64,000 nucleotides of DNA from Larimichthys crocea (GCF_000972845.2 NC_040028.1:19620210-19684209); one strand, 5' to 3'; positions 44,101-50,374 are shown, counted from the stretch's first letter. Numbers and translations: made by a program. Notes: a model not told the origin generated them from the sequence alone.

Positions 44101-47100
44101 ACACAAACACACACACACACCACTTTCTTGGTCTCTTTTGTGTTGCAGGGAATCAAACACCCGTCACCTCTGCATCGATTCATTAAAAGTCAACGTGTGG
44201 GTCACGTTTCAGGACCTTTCTCAAGACGTATCAAACAAAGTGACACCTCGTAACTGTATGACAGCGTGTCCGTGATCACGTACGGCAGCTCGTTCACACA
44301 CGATGCTACCAGTAAGGAAACACATCCTTACAAACCACTGTGACTAAACATTTCATAGAAAGTGAGGCACATCAGCAAGCAGTGGAGGAGTCCCAGAATT
44401 CAAGGTTGAAGATGCCAACAGCATGAAATAATAATACTTGTATACTTGTATTATTGATGTACTTGTTTCTGCCAATCTTGAACTCAAATTTGAAGAAGAA
44501 AAGTCAGAGAGGTGAGCCGCTGCTGTCGAGTGGATTTTACAGATTATATAGACGTCACATCATTCGATGTGATTCTATTGAATGTATAACTCTGCACAAT
44601 TTCGCCCGCCGTTATAATTATAGTTTTTGAAAGAGAGACGTTACATCACCATCACCGTCCTAATTAGCCTGATGAGTGTTTATGCTGTGTTTTGTTCCGT
44701 CTCCACTTTCACATGTTGATAGCACAGCAGGCGGACAAAAGAAGAAGAAGAGTCCCCCCTCTTGTCGCTCACTCTTGTCCAACTATGTCAGCGCGAGAGG
44801 CTTGACAAGAGAGTGAGCGCAACACATACACAACACAGTAACTGCCAGCGCTATTATACCTGCCTGTCAGCCGGGGCTAGTGTCTACTGTCTGCACAGTG
44901 GATCGACTCACTGAACAAGTCGAGCTGAAGAGAACAGAGCTGAATCTTTCTTGTCTGGGATAGTTTTGAAGTGAAAGATGAGCCTCTGTTCTTCTCTGAT
45001 ACTTTCACATTTATCTCTTGCACCTTCGCCTGCCAAGTAAGTTGCTGGAAAAATAATTTAAAAAACTTGTGTAGTAAGTATAACAAAGTTAAATCCAGAC
45101 ACCAGAATAATTAAGAATATTACAGCGCAAGCAACGGGAAGCGAGGTGAGTCAACATAATCTGACAGGATTATATCTGTTGTCAAAACTTCAGGATCATT
45201 TTAGTTTAAAAAAAAAACAACAACAACCACATCCTCTGATACGGACTACGTATCCCCTCTTCTTTGGATGAAGGAGATGGAGGCAGGCGAGTGTTGCCAT
45301 GGAGACGTGGAACACATTAGGTCGCTCGGCAACAGGCCATCATGCACAAGCCGGAGCCGGAGCCAGAGCCACTCCCCGTGTGTCTCACATTGTGCCCATC
45401 CACCTCTTCCCGGCTTCGTGGATGGATGGATGGATGGATGGATGGATGAATGATAATCATGTTTCTGCCAACAACCGTCAGGACAGCAGAGAATCTAACC
45501 TCGTCTTTAACCTCGTCCTCGATCTGTACCGAGTCAAAGCAGCTGGAGGGACGGTGAAGGCTGTGACGGTTCAATTAAAACTTACAGTCACGTTAATATA
45601 TAAAGAAAATGCAAAAACACACTGCATGAAAATATTTAATTATATCTACGAAACGTGTTGAGCAGCACTGTGAGTGTCTACTTGTGATTTAACGGGGCGT
45701 TTTTTATCGAGAGGCATTAATAAATATATTTTATTATGGTATAAAAACAAACATTCCACATTGAAGCCGTACGTATCTATTCATCATATCCAAGTATAAA
45801 TACAGCAGCACATAGAATAACTGTGGAATTTGTCTCTTACCTTTGTTCTTGATTTGACTTTTGACTTGACCTTCTGTCGCCTTTTCAGTTTCTTCTTGCT
45901 CAAAGCCTTCTTCCCCCTGAAACAACACAGCGATCACTCAGTGTTGCAAAATATACAGAAGGCTTAGGCAACACTCGAGCAGACAGCAAAACATTTAAGA
46001 TCACAAGCTTTATTAGAAATGTGATGATGATGTGAGAAAAAAAAGGAAGGTAAACATCCCCCACGTGAAGCCGGGCATGATGTGCTTTGTTTTGAATCGT
46101 AACCTAAATTTTAACTTTTGACAGACTGCACCGTCTTTGAGGGGGCGTAGGCTTTCAGAGGTGTAGCAGTCGTCACCTGAACCGGTGTTAAACATCCTGA
46201 TGGAGCTCCACAACCGGCAGAAGTTTGAAATCTGTGTTTCTGGATTTGAAAACTTAAACAAATCAGGATGCCAGCGCCGAATGCCAGAGAGCGCACAAAC
46301 ATAATTACTACTACTAAAAACAGAAAGGCGGTGCATGAATTAGTAAAGATTATTACTCACGCACTTTAAATCTGCTGTTTTAAAAGTGTTGATGTAATAT
46401 TTCTGTACATTTATAGCTCGACGCGCCTAAATTCTTATTATTTATGAATTATGGGAGTTGTATCCAGATGGCATCACTAAATATTGATTTCTAAGAGCTT
46501 ATAAGCATAAAAAAAAAAGTTGCTTCTTGAGAATATGAGAAGAGTTTTACATTTGATCAGCTTTGTTTTTAAATATCTAAACATATGCATGCACCACTAT
46601 CACGTCTCTACACCTAAAGAGGAGGAGAAAGTTCTGAGTCCACCACTGACAGACTAGAGGCAGCACACAGACCGGATACAAACAAGATGCTCATTTATTT
46701 TAGTTATATTATTGTTGCTGTTTTTGTTTGTTGTGTTTGTTTTTGTATCGTCTGTCTGTATGTGTCCTCATCGGGGTCATGGTGGGGGGGCTGGAGCCTA
46801 ACCCAGCTGACTTATTAGAGGCAGGAGGCGGGGTACACCCTGGACGATCACACAGAGTCACCAAATAACCTGTTCAAGTTTATCAACTCCACACAGAAAG
46901 GCCTCAGCTGAGGTTCAAACTACGATCCTTCTTGATATTTGGATATGTACAGCTGACACACTGACTCATTCTCTGACTGAAGTTCACTGCACAGAAGTAT
47001 AATTCGTACACGATAGAACAATATGTCCTTTGAATCTATTTATACCGCGATAATAGACTTTATTTGATCTACTTTGTGTCTATTTGTACACAGTGTATGC

Positions 47101-48515
47101 CTGCATTGTTGAGTTTTGTAATGTAATTTATATTTAATATATTTGTAGGATATGGAAAACGCTGAACCAAATCCTCGACCAAGATATCCTGAGAGTGTGA
47201 GGAAGAACAAACAGATGGAGACCCATCAACAAACTCTGTCTCCTGAAGTCTGAAGAATGGATCAAAACTGGACATTTTTGTTAGTATGTAAAAAGGATAT
47301 ATGTATTTAAAACAGGCTGTATTATCTGTAACTGCTACATTTAAGATTTTAGGGGCTGGAATGTTGGAGCCAATTTTTATATCTAGTATGGGACATCGAA
47401 GTTATGCTTTAAGTATCATAAAGAATAGTCACCTGGATTTATTAATTATGTATTTATTAACTCAGACTTCTGTCAGCTGTGTAAGGACACACTGATACAA
47501 GCTGCATCTAGTGGTCTAATCGTTGCATTGCGATCTCCTCACATCACCCTCGCCTTCTTAGTGTAAAGCAGAAACAACAACACGTTAAAGTACCCTGTGC
47601 AGAGTCAGTATTTAGTTTGTCTGTTCTGGGCTCCCACTGTAGATATATAAGGATTATTTTAAAGCGACAAAAACCAAAATATTCTTATTTTCAGGTGACT
47701 ACACATGCACGAAAACATAGTTATGAATATTGTAGTCAAGCATTTCTCAAACTTTTTACCACCTCAGAAAATATTTGTCTCTCCAAGTACAACCATCATG
47801 ATGATAAACAAAGTATATTTATCTATCCATCTAGATATAAAAATGATTATTTTAAAGCAACAAAAACCAAAATATTCTTATTTTCAGGTGACTACACATG
47901 CACGAAAACATAGTTATGAGTATTGTAGTCCAGCGTTTCTCAAACTTTTTACGATCACAGAAAATATTTGTCTCTCGAAGTACAACCATCATGATGACAA
48001 ATAATGTAAATTTATCTATCCATCTATACATCTAGATATGAAAGGGTTATTTTAAAGCAACAAAAACCAAAATATTCTTATTTTCAGGTGACTACACATG
48101 CATCAAAACATAGTTATGAATATTGTAGTCAAGCGTTTCTCAAACTTTTTACCACCTCAGAAAATATTTGTCTCTCCAAGTACAACCATCATGATGATAA
48201 ATAAAGTATATTTATCTATCTATCTGTCTCTCTAGATATAAAAGGATTATTTTAAAGCAACAAAAAACCAAAATATTCTGATTTTTAGGTGACTACACAC
48301 GCATGAAAACATAGTTATGAATACTGTAGTCCGTGTCTGCCTTATTCTGAAAATAAAGTCCCCAAATCTGCACACACTGCACCTTAAAAACATCTTTCTA
48401 TCTATATATCTATTGTTTATGACAACAGGATGTAAATAAACAACATAATGCATGAGCTAAGACTCAAAACAACATGACAGGTGTGTGTGAATTTAGGAGT
48501 CGGTGCATGTCACAT

Positions 48516-48546
<31 letters not shown>

Positions 48547-49357
48547 CTGCACAGGAATAACAGCTGAGTTTGTGGAGGGTGGATGCTGCATGCATGCAAA
48601 CATACATCCACCCGAGCTACAACCTGACTGACTGACTTACAATGACGTAACTGTATTACCCGCTTATGAGTTCATCCAACCTAACACATCCTCACTCACT
48701 CATGCATGTCTGACGGGCTTTAGCACACATATGCACCCAGAATTAAAAGGAGTGATAACCTGGGTTTGTCTGTAGCACGTTTATTGATAAATAAATCCGT
48801 AATCTACGTTAAAAGTTAAACCCGGGTTAAGGTGGAAACGTCAGTTAGAGCTAAAAACACACAAAAAAACACAAGTGACGCCGTTTGGGCCTAAACATAC
48901 ACGAGCCGTTGAGCCGTTACGTCAAATTATATTAAAATTAAAACGTCAAATGAGGTGGAATGTGTTCGTTAACGAAGCAAGGGGTGTTTAATAGTGGTAA
49001 ATAATAAAATAAACGTGTTAGAAGGGGTGTTTAATAGTGGTAAATAATAAAATAAACGTGTTAGAAGAGCTGTAGGTTTGTTTACGTCCACCAACCGCTG
49101 TCATGACAGTTAGCCAGCTTAGCTTAGCTTAGCTTGGGGAGCTAACGCCTTGCTAATGCAACTTTCTCCTCCTCTCTCCTCTTTCCTCCACCTCCTCTCA
49201 CAGGAGTAGTTATCTTATTTAACTAACATTAACACCACCTAATAAAAAAAGTGTGCAAAGCTAAACCAGGAGGTGGAGGAGAAAGAGGAGGTGGAGGAGA
49301 AAGAGGAGGTGAGCTAACGTTAGCTTTAGCTTAGCTCCGTTGAGCTAGGGAAGTCCC

Positions 49358-49393
<36 letters not shown>

Positions 49394-49886
49394 AGCCTCG
49401 CAGAGAGGGCGCACGTTTTAATTTTAAAGTTAAATGTTTGTTGTTATTTGTGGCAACTAGCTGAATTATTGCTGCGACGTTTAAAAGGTGTGTGAGCTGC
49501 CGATGTGCCCGCTGAGCAGCCGGGGTGAAACGTGTAGCTTTAGCCCGGTTAGCAGGCACGGGTGACAGCCTGATGTCTCCTCACCTTCCTTGATTTATCC
49601 CCTGCTCTTTATCGCTGATGGCGGTGGTGTAAATCCGCCTGTATCGTTCGGCCAGAGCTCGCCCTGAGAGTAAAAGCTGGTACCGAGTCCGGCAGTCCGA
49701 CTGGGCTCCGGGTGTCGGGCAGGAACCCATCCCAGAACCGATGGTGGAGAGCTCGGCTCCTGCTCCAGAAATGACCCTGACACCCAGCCCCATCGACGGC
49801 GACGAGGAGGGCAGAATCCCTCCACCAGCACCAGCACCGGCACCACCAGCACCGGTGGCGGCGGCTGCAGCTGCAGCACACATCAT
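103..49886 (-). CDS. mycbp2: MYCBP2 (PAM/Highwire/RPM-1) E3 ubiquitin ligase, 64 exons, 3' part beyond the left edge
   Basis: This is the gene-level entry; exon positions are in the block entries below. The family is a giant atypical RING E3 ligase that acts with an F-box partner (FBXO45) and controls axon growth, synapse formation and axon degeneration. Sixty-four exons splice in frame into 3765 codons plus 2 nt, against about 4680 residues for the human protein, so roughly 900 C-terminal residues including the RING lie outside. Identification rests on long near-identical stretches to the vertebrate protein across all exons: RCC1 repeats, both PHR domains, a filamin repeat and the Ser-rich region. 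Every intron I placed uses GT-AG. The whole span is about 50 kb, much more compact than the mammalian locus. No frameshift or in-frame stop was seen. The start at 49886 is the first of two adjacent ATGs. Confidence 0.97.
2241..3875 (-). CDS. mycbp2: mycbp2 exon 57: giant Ser/Pro/Arg-rich exon (residues 2803-3347)
   Basis: At 1635 nt this is by far the longest exon. The first two thirds are disordered, rich in Ser, Pro, Arg and Lys, with many SP and RSxS sites ([36 protein letters not shown]), consistent with a heavily phosphorylated linker. The last third is ordered: [20 protein letters not shown], then [20 protein letters not shown], then a Lys-rich run. It ends in [20 protein letters not shown], which together with the CDRCREKYL of the next exon looks like a zinc-binding knuckle (C-x2-C...H...H/C; inference). 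A long open frame on the opposite strand is only a shadow of this exon. Confidence 0.96.
4643..4674 (+). repeat. (GGAA)n microsatellite
   Basis: About seven imperfect GGAA/GAAA units lie inside a mycbp2 intron, in a longer purine-rich stretch (4600..4800). Confidence 0.85.
6289..6474 (-). CDS. mycbp2: mycbp2 exon 56: 186-nt Ser/Pro/Gln-rich symmetric exon, probable cassette
   Basis: The exon lies alone inside a 5.1-kb interval, with acceptor tttgcag and donor gtaagtct. In the mycbp2 frame it encodes 62 residues including [13 protein letters not shown] and [11 protein letters not shown], which match a segment I recall from the long mammalian isoform. Low-complexity Pro/Ser and Gln fill the rest. 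It is phase 1-1: with the exon the joint reads ...LLSERGN, and without it ...NKGERGN, and both are open. The (GGA)n stretch at 6361..6379 is coding here and gives the poly-Ser run, so it may vary in length. Confidence 0.88.
9015..14810 (-). CDS. mycbp2: mycbp2 exons 50-55: two SH3b-like modules (residues 2468-2740)
   Basis: Exons are 14694..14810, 13949..14089, 12654..12731, 10365..10589, 9225..9357 and 9015..9140. Two segments share one pattern: [20 protein letters not shown] then GVWLRL in exons 50-51, and [20 protein letters not shown] then GTWVQL in exons 53-54. Both read GxxxRSxPxL...IG...G...G.W..L, which resembles SH3b/SH3_3 domains; this is my inference. Between them lies the symmetric 78-nt exon (see its own entry). 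Exon 54 ends in [20 protein letters not shown] and exon 55 begins the Ser/Pro-rich tail of the region. Confidence 0.93.
9358..10364 (-). other. mycbp2 intron between exons 54 and 53
   Basis: There is no recognisable element, only short CA-rich and A-rich simple sequence. Confidence 0.7.
10590..12653 (-). other. mycbp2 intron between exons 53 and 52
   Basis: The intron contains the TIR element at 10817..11077. The stretch 11290..11880 has no codon structure and looks like unclassified interspersed DNA. Nothing else was recognised. Confidence 0.6.
10817..11077 (+). mobile_element. MITE-like element with 19-20-bp terminal inverted repeats
   Basis: The left end reads ttttaaaaggtccagtgtgt and the right end acacactggacctttaaaa, which are inverted copies of one another. 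The element is about 260 bp and has no coding capacity. Its interior includes GTGGAAGAGGACCCGCTC and TTCTTATTTTCAGGTGATTA, which I recognise from a repeat dispersed in many teleost genomes. Diverged relatives in this window lie near 47480..48388 and 59922..60195. I do not assign a superfamily. Confidence 0.85.
12654..12731 (-). CDS. mycbp2: mycbp2 exon 52: 78-nt symmetric exon, probable cassette
   Basis: The exon is bounded by a good acceptor (tgctcag) and donor (gtgagttg) and reads [20 protein letters not shown], then TIFPPQ. It matches my memory of the mammalian protein, which has a NASQGVRD peptide at this place. Its 26 codons are phase 0-0, so joining the exons at 13949 and 10365 directly also keeps the frame (LLVPAD then EVRGQ). 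It sits alone in a 3.36-kb interval between those two exons. Inclusion is likely alternative, but this cannot be shown from genomic sequence. Confidence 0.85.
12732..13948 (-). other. mycbp2 intron between exons 52 and 51
   Basis: No element was recognised. Several short open frames on both strands lack splice context and similarity. Confidence 0.7.
14811..16301 (-). other. mycbp2 intron between exons 50 and 49
   Basis: The intron holds a (GGA)n tract at its right side of exon 50 (14917..14968), which on the gene strand is a long pyrimidine run upstream of the exon 50 acceptor. Nothing else was recognised. Confidence 0.7.
14917..14968 (+). repeat. (GGA)n purine tract
   Basis: About 14 near-perfect GGA/GAA units. 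On the transcribed mycbp2 strand it is a CCT/TTC tract about 110 nt upstream of exon 50. Confidence 0.9.
16302..17439 (-). CDS. mycbp2: mycbp2 exons 45-49: filamin-type immunoglobulin repeat (residues 2260-2467)
   Basis: Exons are 17295..17439, 16994..17200, 16688..16743, 16488..16603 and 16302..16399. The filamin fold is seen as [20 protein letters not shown] on the first strands and [20 protein letters not shown] followed by [21 protein letters not shown], the classic NxDGTYxxxxxPxxxGxYxIxVxxxG pattern. Exon 46 inserts a Ser/Pro-rich disordered loop ([13 protein letters not shown]) between the strands. Exon 47 is only 56 nt. In the human protein this part overlaps the segment reported to bind MYC. 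Confidence 0.94.
17547..19391 (-). CDS. mycbp2: mycbp2 exons 38-44: conserved linker before the filamin repeat (residues 1936-2260)
   Basis: Exons are 19291..19391, 18980..19198, 18668..18890, 18230..18348, 17957..18044, 17811..17860 and 17547..17719. The segment begins with the hydrophobic [20 protein letters not shown] and continues with [21 protein letters not shown] beta-rich part follows ([38 protein letters not shown]). Exon 43 is only 50 nt ([16 protein letters not shown]). The part around exons 39-41 has a galactose-binding or MATH-like look by strand pattern, but I cannot assign a domain. It is close to the region reported to bind the F-box partner in the family. Confidence 0.93.
19474..20697 (-). 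CDS. mycbp2: mycbp2 exons 34-37: PHR domain 2 (residues 1714-1935)
   Basis: Exons are 20491..20697, 20258..20395, 19700..19878 and 19474..19616. The second PHR sandwich is recognised by [40 protein letters not shown] and later [20 protein letters not shown]. The last shares the glycine-rich strand pattern with PHR1. It ends in a helical stretch ([20 protein letters not shown]). Two PHR domains in tandem in the middle of a very long protein are the defining signature of this family. Confidence 0.95.
21344..22825 (-). CDS. mycbp2: mycbp2 exons 29-33: helical region between PHR1 and PHR2 (residues 1387-1713)
   Basis: Exons are 22729..22825, 22441..22633, 21938..22212, 21629..21850 and 21344..21535. 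The encoded protein is leucine-rich and apparently all-helical, with FRLVG-type and LLNCLDQ-type amphipathic helices. Conserved stretches include [40 protein letters not shown] and [20 protein letters not shown]. Exon 31 ends with the weak donor GTCGGT; the others have near-consensus donors. No catalytic motif is visible, and the region probably acts as a scaffold (inference). Confidence 0.94.
23069..24431 (-). CDS. mycbp2: mycbp2 exons 24-28: PHR domain 1 (residues 1199-1387)
   Basis: Exons are 24306..24431, 23937..24064, 23469..23560, 23240..23374 and 23069..23152. The PHR (PAM-Highwire-RPM-1) beta-sandwich is recognised by [40 protein letters not shown] and [18 protein letters not shown]. 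The later strands contain [19 protein letters not shown] and the glycine-rich [14 protein letters not shown]. The family uses this fold for partner binding. The intron between exons 25 and 26 (23561..23936) contains a perfect 41-bp tandem duplication. Confidence 0.95.
23670..23751 (+). repeat. perfect 41-bp tandem duplication in a mycbp2 intron
   Basis: Two adjacent identical copies (23670..23710 and 23711..23751) of a 41-bp unit beginning tggtcacacaacttaatg. Perfect identity suggests a recent slippage event or possibly an assembly artefact. Confidence 0.9.
24615..25915 (-). CDS. mycbp2: mycbp2 exons 19-23: second half of the RCC1-like domain (residues 915-1198)
   Basis: Exons are 25796..25915, 25607..25688, 25358..25475, 24871..25229 and 24615..24787. 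They encode two clear RCC1 blades, [20 protein letters not shown] followed by [12 protein letters not shown], and [20 protein letters not shown] followed by GSFSKGQLG. A conserved linker follows ([20 protein letters not shown]). Exon 20 is joined to exon 19 through a GG|GT junction at 25796 that restores the SVVLM reading. Exons 22 and 23 (DPVYDVIWR, then [14 protein letters not shown]) lead into PHR domain 1. Confidence 0.95.
25966..26003 (+). repeat. (GA)n microsatellite
   Basis: Imperfect GA dinucleotide run inside a mycbp2 intron. Confidence 0.85.
27772..27789 (+). repeat. (CAG)6 trinucleotide run
   Basis: Short pure CAG tract, intronic, not coding in any supported exon. Confidence 0.85.
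28141..29562 (-). CDS. mycbp2: mycbp2 exons 15-18: acidic and cysteine-rich insert in the RCC1 domain (residues 726-914)
   Basis: Exons are 29358..29562, 29113..29258, 28582..28692 and 28141..28245. The segment starts with an acidic run ([15 protein letters not shown]) and then a dense cysteine cluster: [10 protein letters not shown], then [19 protein letters not shown]. Next come [11 protein letters not shown], a proline stretch and a basic helix ([15 protein letters not shown]). The number and spacing of CxxC pairs suggest zinc binding, but I know of no named fold, so this is inference. It lies between two groups of RCC1 blades and would project from the propeller. The sequence is highly conserved with the mammalian protein as I remember it. 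Confidence 0.93.
28744..28774 (+). repeat. (GAG)n tract
   Basis: Purine-rich triplet run about 50 nt upstream (gene strand) of mycbp2 exon 17, where it contributes a pyrimidine-rich stretch before the acceptor. Confidence 0.85.
29664..36091 (-). CDS. mycbp2: mycbp2 exons 7-14: first half of the RCC1-like domain (residues 397-725)
   Basis: Exons are 36020..36091, 35794..35890, 35623..35696, 32958..33096, 32347..32423, 30281..30485, 30012..30176 and 29664..29822. They encode successive RCC1-type blades with the typical GxxHxxxLxxxGxxxxxG spacing, for example [20 protein letters not shown] and [20 protein letters not shown] followed by [10 protein letters not shown]1-like domains in this family regulate adenylyl cyclase and KCC2 in mammalian studies and serve as protein docking surfaces. 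Exons are short and separated by the larger introns of the gene, two of which (introns 9 and 11) carry related repeats described below. Exon 9 differs somewhat from my memory of the mammalian sequence at its start (PGQHSDGQN) but splices cleanly. Confidence 0.94.
30486..32346 (-). other. mycbp2 intron 11
   Basis: The intron carries the ACTGTAA-type repeat at 30555..31060. The remaining part to 32346 shows nothing recognisable. Confidence 0.7.
30555..31060 (+). repeat. AT-rich interspersed repeat with TTTTACxGT/ACxGTAAAA motifs, copy 1
   Basis: This stretch is similar over most of its length to 33508..34060 in intron 9: shared blocks include ttcctgtatacagtaatatttcaaaacctttattta, ttttaaaatac and the ccttaaaataccatataaataagg type. 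The ends carry CACTxTAAAAA-like and TTTTTTCTCGACAGTG sequences that could be degenerate CACTA-type termini (inference). No coding capacity. Confidence 0.75.
33097..35622 (-). other. mycbp2 intron 9
   Basis: Besides the repeat at 33508..34060 the intron has a short ATATGTAA triplicate near 35280 and no recognised gene or element. Confidence 0.65.
33508..34060 (+). repeat. AT-rich interspersed repeat, copy 2 (related to 30555..31060)
   Basis: It contains CACTGTAAAAAATG at its left side, repeated ACAGTAAAACAC motifs and the same internal order as copy 1. Similarity begins before the CACTG motif (tttttgaggag...cattttgtggca...agcttagc), so the repeated unit is longer than that candidate terminus. 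It lies in mycbp2 intron 9. Confidence 0.75.
36276..49886 (-). CDS. mycbp2: mycbp2 exons 1-6: N-terminus and helical region (residues 1-396)
   Basis: Exons are 49585..49886, 45841..45916, 39883..40098, 37880..38033, 37573..37769 and 36276..36518. Exon 1 begins [12 protein letters not shown], an Ala/Gly-rich tract resembling the human start, and continues into the conserved [19 protein letters not shown]. Exon 2 is a short, strongly basic exon with KKKLKRRQK and several further Lys/Arg, a plausible nuclear or nucleic-acid contact signal (inference). Exon 3 has the conserved [20 protein letters not shown] followed by an acidic [11 protein letters not shown] patch. Exons 4-6 are helical and lead up to the propeller. 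The upstream TTG that would extend the frame by five codons is not used in this call. The segment has no known catalytic role. Confidence 0.93.
36519..37572 (-). other. mycbp2 intron 5
   Basis: CA-rich simple sequence near 36700..36780; otherwise nothing recognised. Confidence 0.7.
38034..39882 (-). other. mycbp2 intron 3 with a SINE
   Basis: The intron contains the SINE at 38742..39040. The rest shows nothing recognisable. Confidence 0.7.
38742..39040 (+). mobile_element. tRNA-headed SINE with conserved core
   Basis: The head carries a Pol III A box (TAGCTCAGTCCGTAGGGAC) and B box (GGTTCAAGTCC) with tRNA-like spacing. A body follows with CTGGGCACTGCCGAGGTGCC and CAAGGCACTGAAGCCCCCC, a core I recognise from SINEs widespread in teleosts, and the element ends in an A-run near 39030. 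It is antisense to mycbp2. About 300 bp, essentially full length, moderately diverged. It is not a functional tRNA gene because the 3' half of the cloverleaf is replaced by the SINE body. Confidence 0.88.
42160..42783 (+). mobile_element. non-autonomous DNA element with GC-rich terminal inverted repeats
   Basis: The left end actcacaccgaacgcggaac and the right end gttccgcgttcggtgtgagt are perfect inverted copies, and the match continues inward with gaagcgg. The interior has no open frame. A second, similar terminus (cgcgcccggtgtgagtgc) lies at about 42684..42701, so the unit may be composite or nested. No clear target-site duplication was found, and the superfamily is not assigned. Confidence 0.75.
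43441..44011 (+). mobile_element. possible hAT-like non-autonomous element
   Basis: The left end cagggttcaagtcattttcc and the right end ending tgaaccctg are imperfect inverted copies, and CAGGGTTC is a typical hAT terminus. Both ends carry the TTTCCAGG motif seen in teleost repeats. No 8-bp target duplication is visible and the interior is non-coding, so the call is weak. A similar fragment lies near 44200..44235. Confidence 0.4.
45421..45450 (+). repeat. (GATG)n microsatellite
   Basis: Seven tandem GATG/GGAT units in mycbp2 intron 2. Confidence 0.9.
46775..46960 (+). mobile_element. fragment of a dispersed teleost repeat
   Basis: The stretch GGCTGGAGCCTAACCCAGCT, GGCGGGGTACACCCTGGAC and CTCCACACAGAAAGGCC is a pattern I recognise from a repeat scattered through fish genomes. 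The family name is not certain. A second partial copy begins at the right edge of the window (63962..64000). Confidence 0.6.
47480..48388 (+). mobile_element. diverged copy of the 10817-type TIR element with an expanded interior
   Basis: Left-side sequence (gcatctagtggt...ctgttctgggctcc) and the right end (cacacactgcaccttaaaa) correspond to parts of the same repeat family as 10817..11077. Between them the interior fragment containing ATTCTTATTTTCAGGTGACT is present four times in tandem (next entry). The element is strongly diverged, so its boundaries are approximate. Confidence 0.65.
47640..48322 (+). repeat. tandem array of a ~192-201-bp unit, 3.5 copies
   Basis: Units start at 47640, 47832, 48033 and 48233; the last is partial. 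They differ from one another by a few per cent and by a short variable TCTATCCATC tract at each junction. Each has ATTCTTATTTTCAGGTGACT, CATAGTTATGAATATTGTAGT and TACAACCATCATGATGA. Open frames across it are repeat artefacts. Confidence 0.92.
48523..48546 (+). repeat. (TG)n microsatellite
   Basis: About 12 TG units in mycbp2 intron 1. Confidence 0.9.
48981..49066 (+). repeat. perfect 43-bp tandem duplication
   Basis: Two identical adjacent copies, 48981..49023 and 49024..49066, of a unit starting ggggtgtttaatagtgg, about 520 bp downstream of mycbp2 exon 1 on the gene strand. Confidence 0.92.
49313..49324. repeat. 12-bp palindrome GCTAACGTTAGC in TTAGC-rich sequence
   Basis: A perfect palindrome lies next to repeated TTAGCT motifs (49120..49140 and 49320..49335). 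This motif is common near teleost genes in my experience. No factor is assigned. Confidence 0.5.
49359..49389 (+). repeat. (CA)n microsatellite
   Basis: About 15 CA units, 200 bp downstream of mycbp2 exon 1 on the gene strand. Confidence 0.92.
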
Positions 49887-49901
49887 CGTTTTGGAGAACA
49901 A

Positions 49902-49906
<5 letters not shown>
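49881..49906 (-). promoter_or_regulatory. seven-codon uORF overlapping the mycbp2 start codon
   Basis: Reading leftwards from 49906 there is an ATG followed by six codons and a TGA. That TGA overlaps the first of the two mycbp2 ATGs (49886), so termination would fall exactly at the start site. If transcripts begin upstream of 49906 this uORF could dampen or couple initiation; the transcription start is not visible from sequence. The neighbouring (TA)n tract at 49904..49951 adjoins it. Confidence 0.4.
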
Positions 49907-49948
<42 letters not shown>

Positions 49949-49951
49949 ATA
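49904..49951 (+). repeat. (TA)n tract abutting the mycbp2 start
   Basis: About 23 TA units with one interruption (TTT near 49935), beginning only 18 bp upstream of the mycbp2 ATG on the gene strand. It would be 5' UTR or core promoter DNA. Confidence 0.92.
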
Positions 49952-50194
49952 AAAGATGATATCTAAGTCATTAAATCCACCGCATGTCACATTATGTGTT
50001 GCAGAAATCCACGGTTATTCTCTCCTCTCCTCCTCCTCCACCTCCACTACTCCTCCTCCGCCTCTTCCAGTTAATATACGCGCAAATTGTAGCCAATCTG
50101 CTGGTGGTGGTGCTGGTGCAACTCTTCCGATCCAGGCACACACACACAAGCAAGCGTCAACACGGTGCTCCCTTTTTTTTTTTTTTTTTGCAAA

Positions 50195-50219
50195 ATATAA
50201 TATAATATAATATAATATT
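50195..50219 (+). repeat. (ATAAT)n pentanucleotide repeat next to a T17 run
   Basis: Five AT-rich pentamers follow a poly-T run at 50173..50189. Confidence 0.85.
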
Positions 50220-50374
50220 TAAATCTTCTCAAGCCATAACAGCTTCTTGTGCAGCTGCAGAAGCGTCACTGTACATTTCCAAGAAGACCCTCGTCGTGTT
50301 TCGGTTTCATTCGTTCCTTGAATATTTCTTGACCCCAGAGAGGCAGCACCCTCAGTTGGGCTGCCATCTTAGCT

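Larger units (their letters stand above)
40099..45840 (-). other. mycbp2 intron 2
   Basis: This is the largest intron seen, 5.7 kb. It hosts the GC-rich TIR element at 42160..42783, a possible hAT-like element at 43441..44011 and a (GATG)n run at 45421..45450. I see no gene inside. Confidence 0.7.
45917..49584 (-). other. mycbp2 intron 1
   Basis: The intron contains a common teleost repeat fragment (46775..46960), the expanded TIR element (47480..48388), CA/TG microsatellites, a 43-bp perfect duplication and TTAGC-rich sequence (49100..49340) beside the first exon. Confidence 0.75.

Noticed and set aside
47617..48004. Two overlapping plus-strand frames of about 99 codons with repeated peptides
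   Set aside because: They are products of the 195-bp tandem array and have no independent support.
49887..49901. Five-codon N-terminal extension of mycbp2
   Set aside because: The upstream codon is TTG, not ATG; the double ATG at 49886/49883 matches the conserved MMCAA start.
49741..49959. Plus-strand frame with PAPAPAP, poly-Ala and IYIYIY
   Set aside because: It is antisense to mycbp2 exon 1 and then translates the (TA)n microsatellite.
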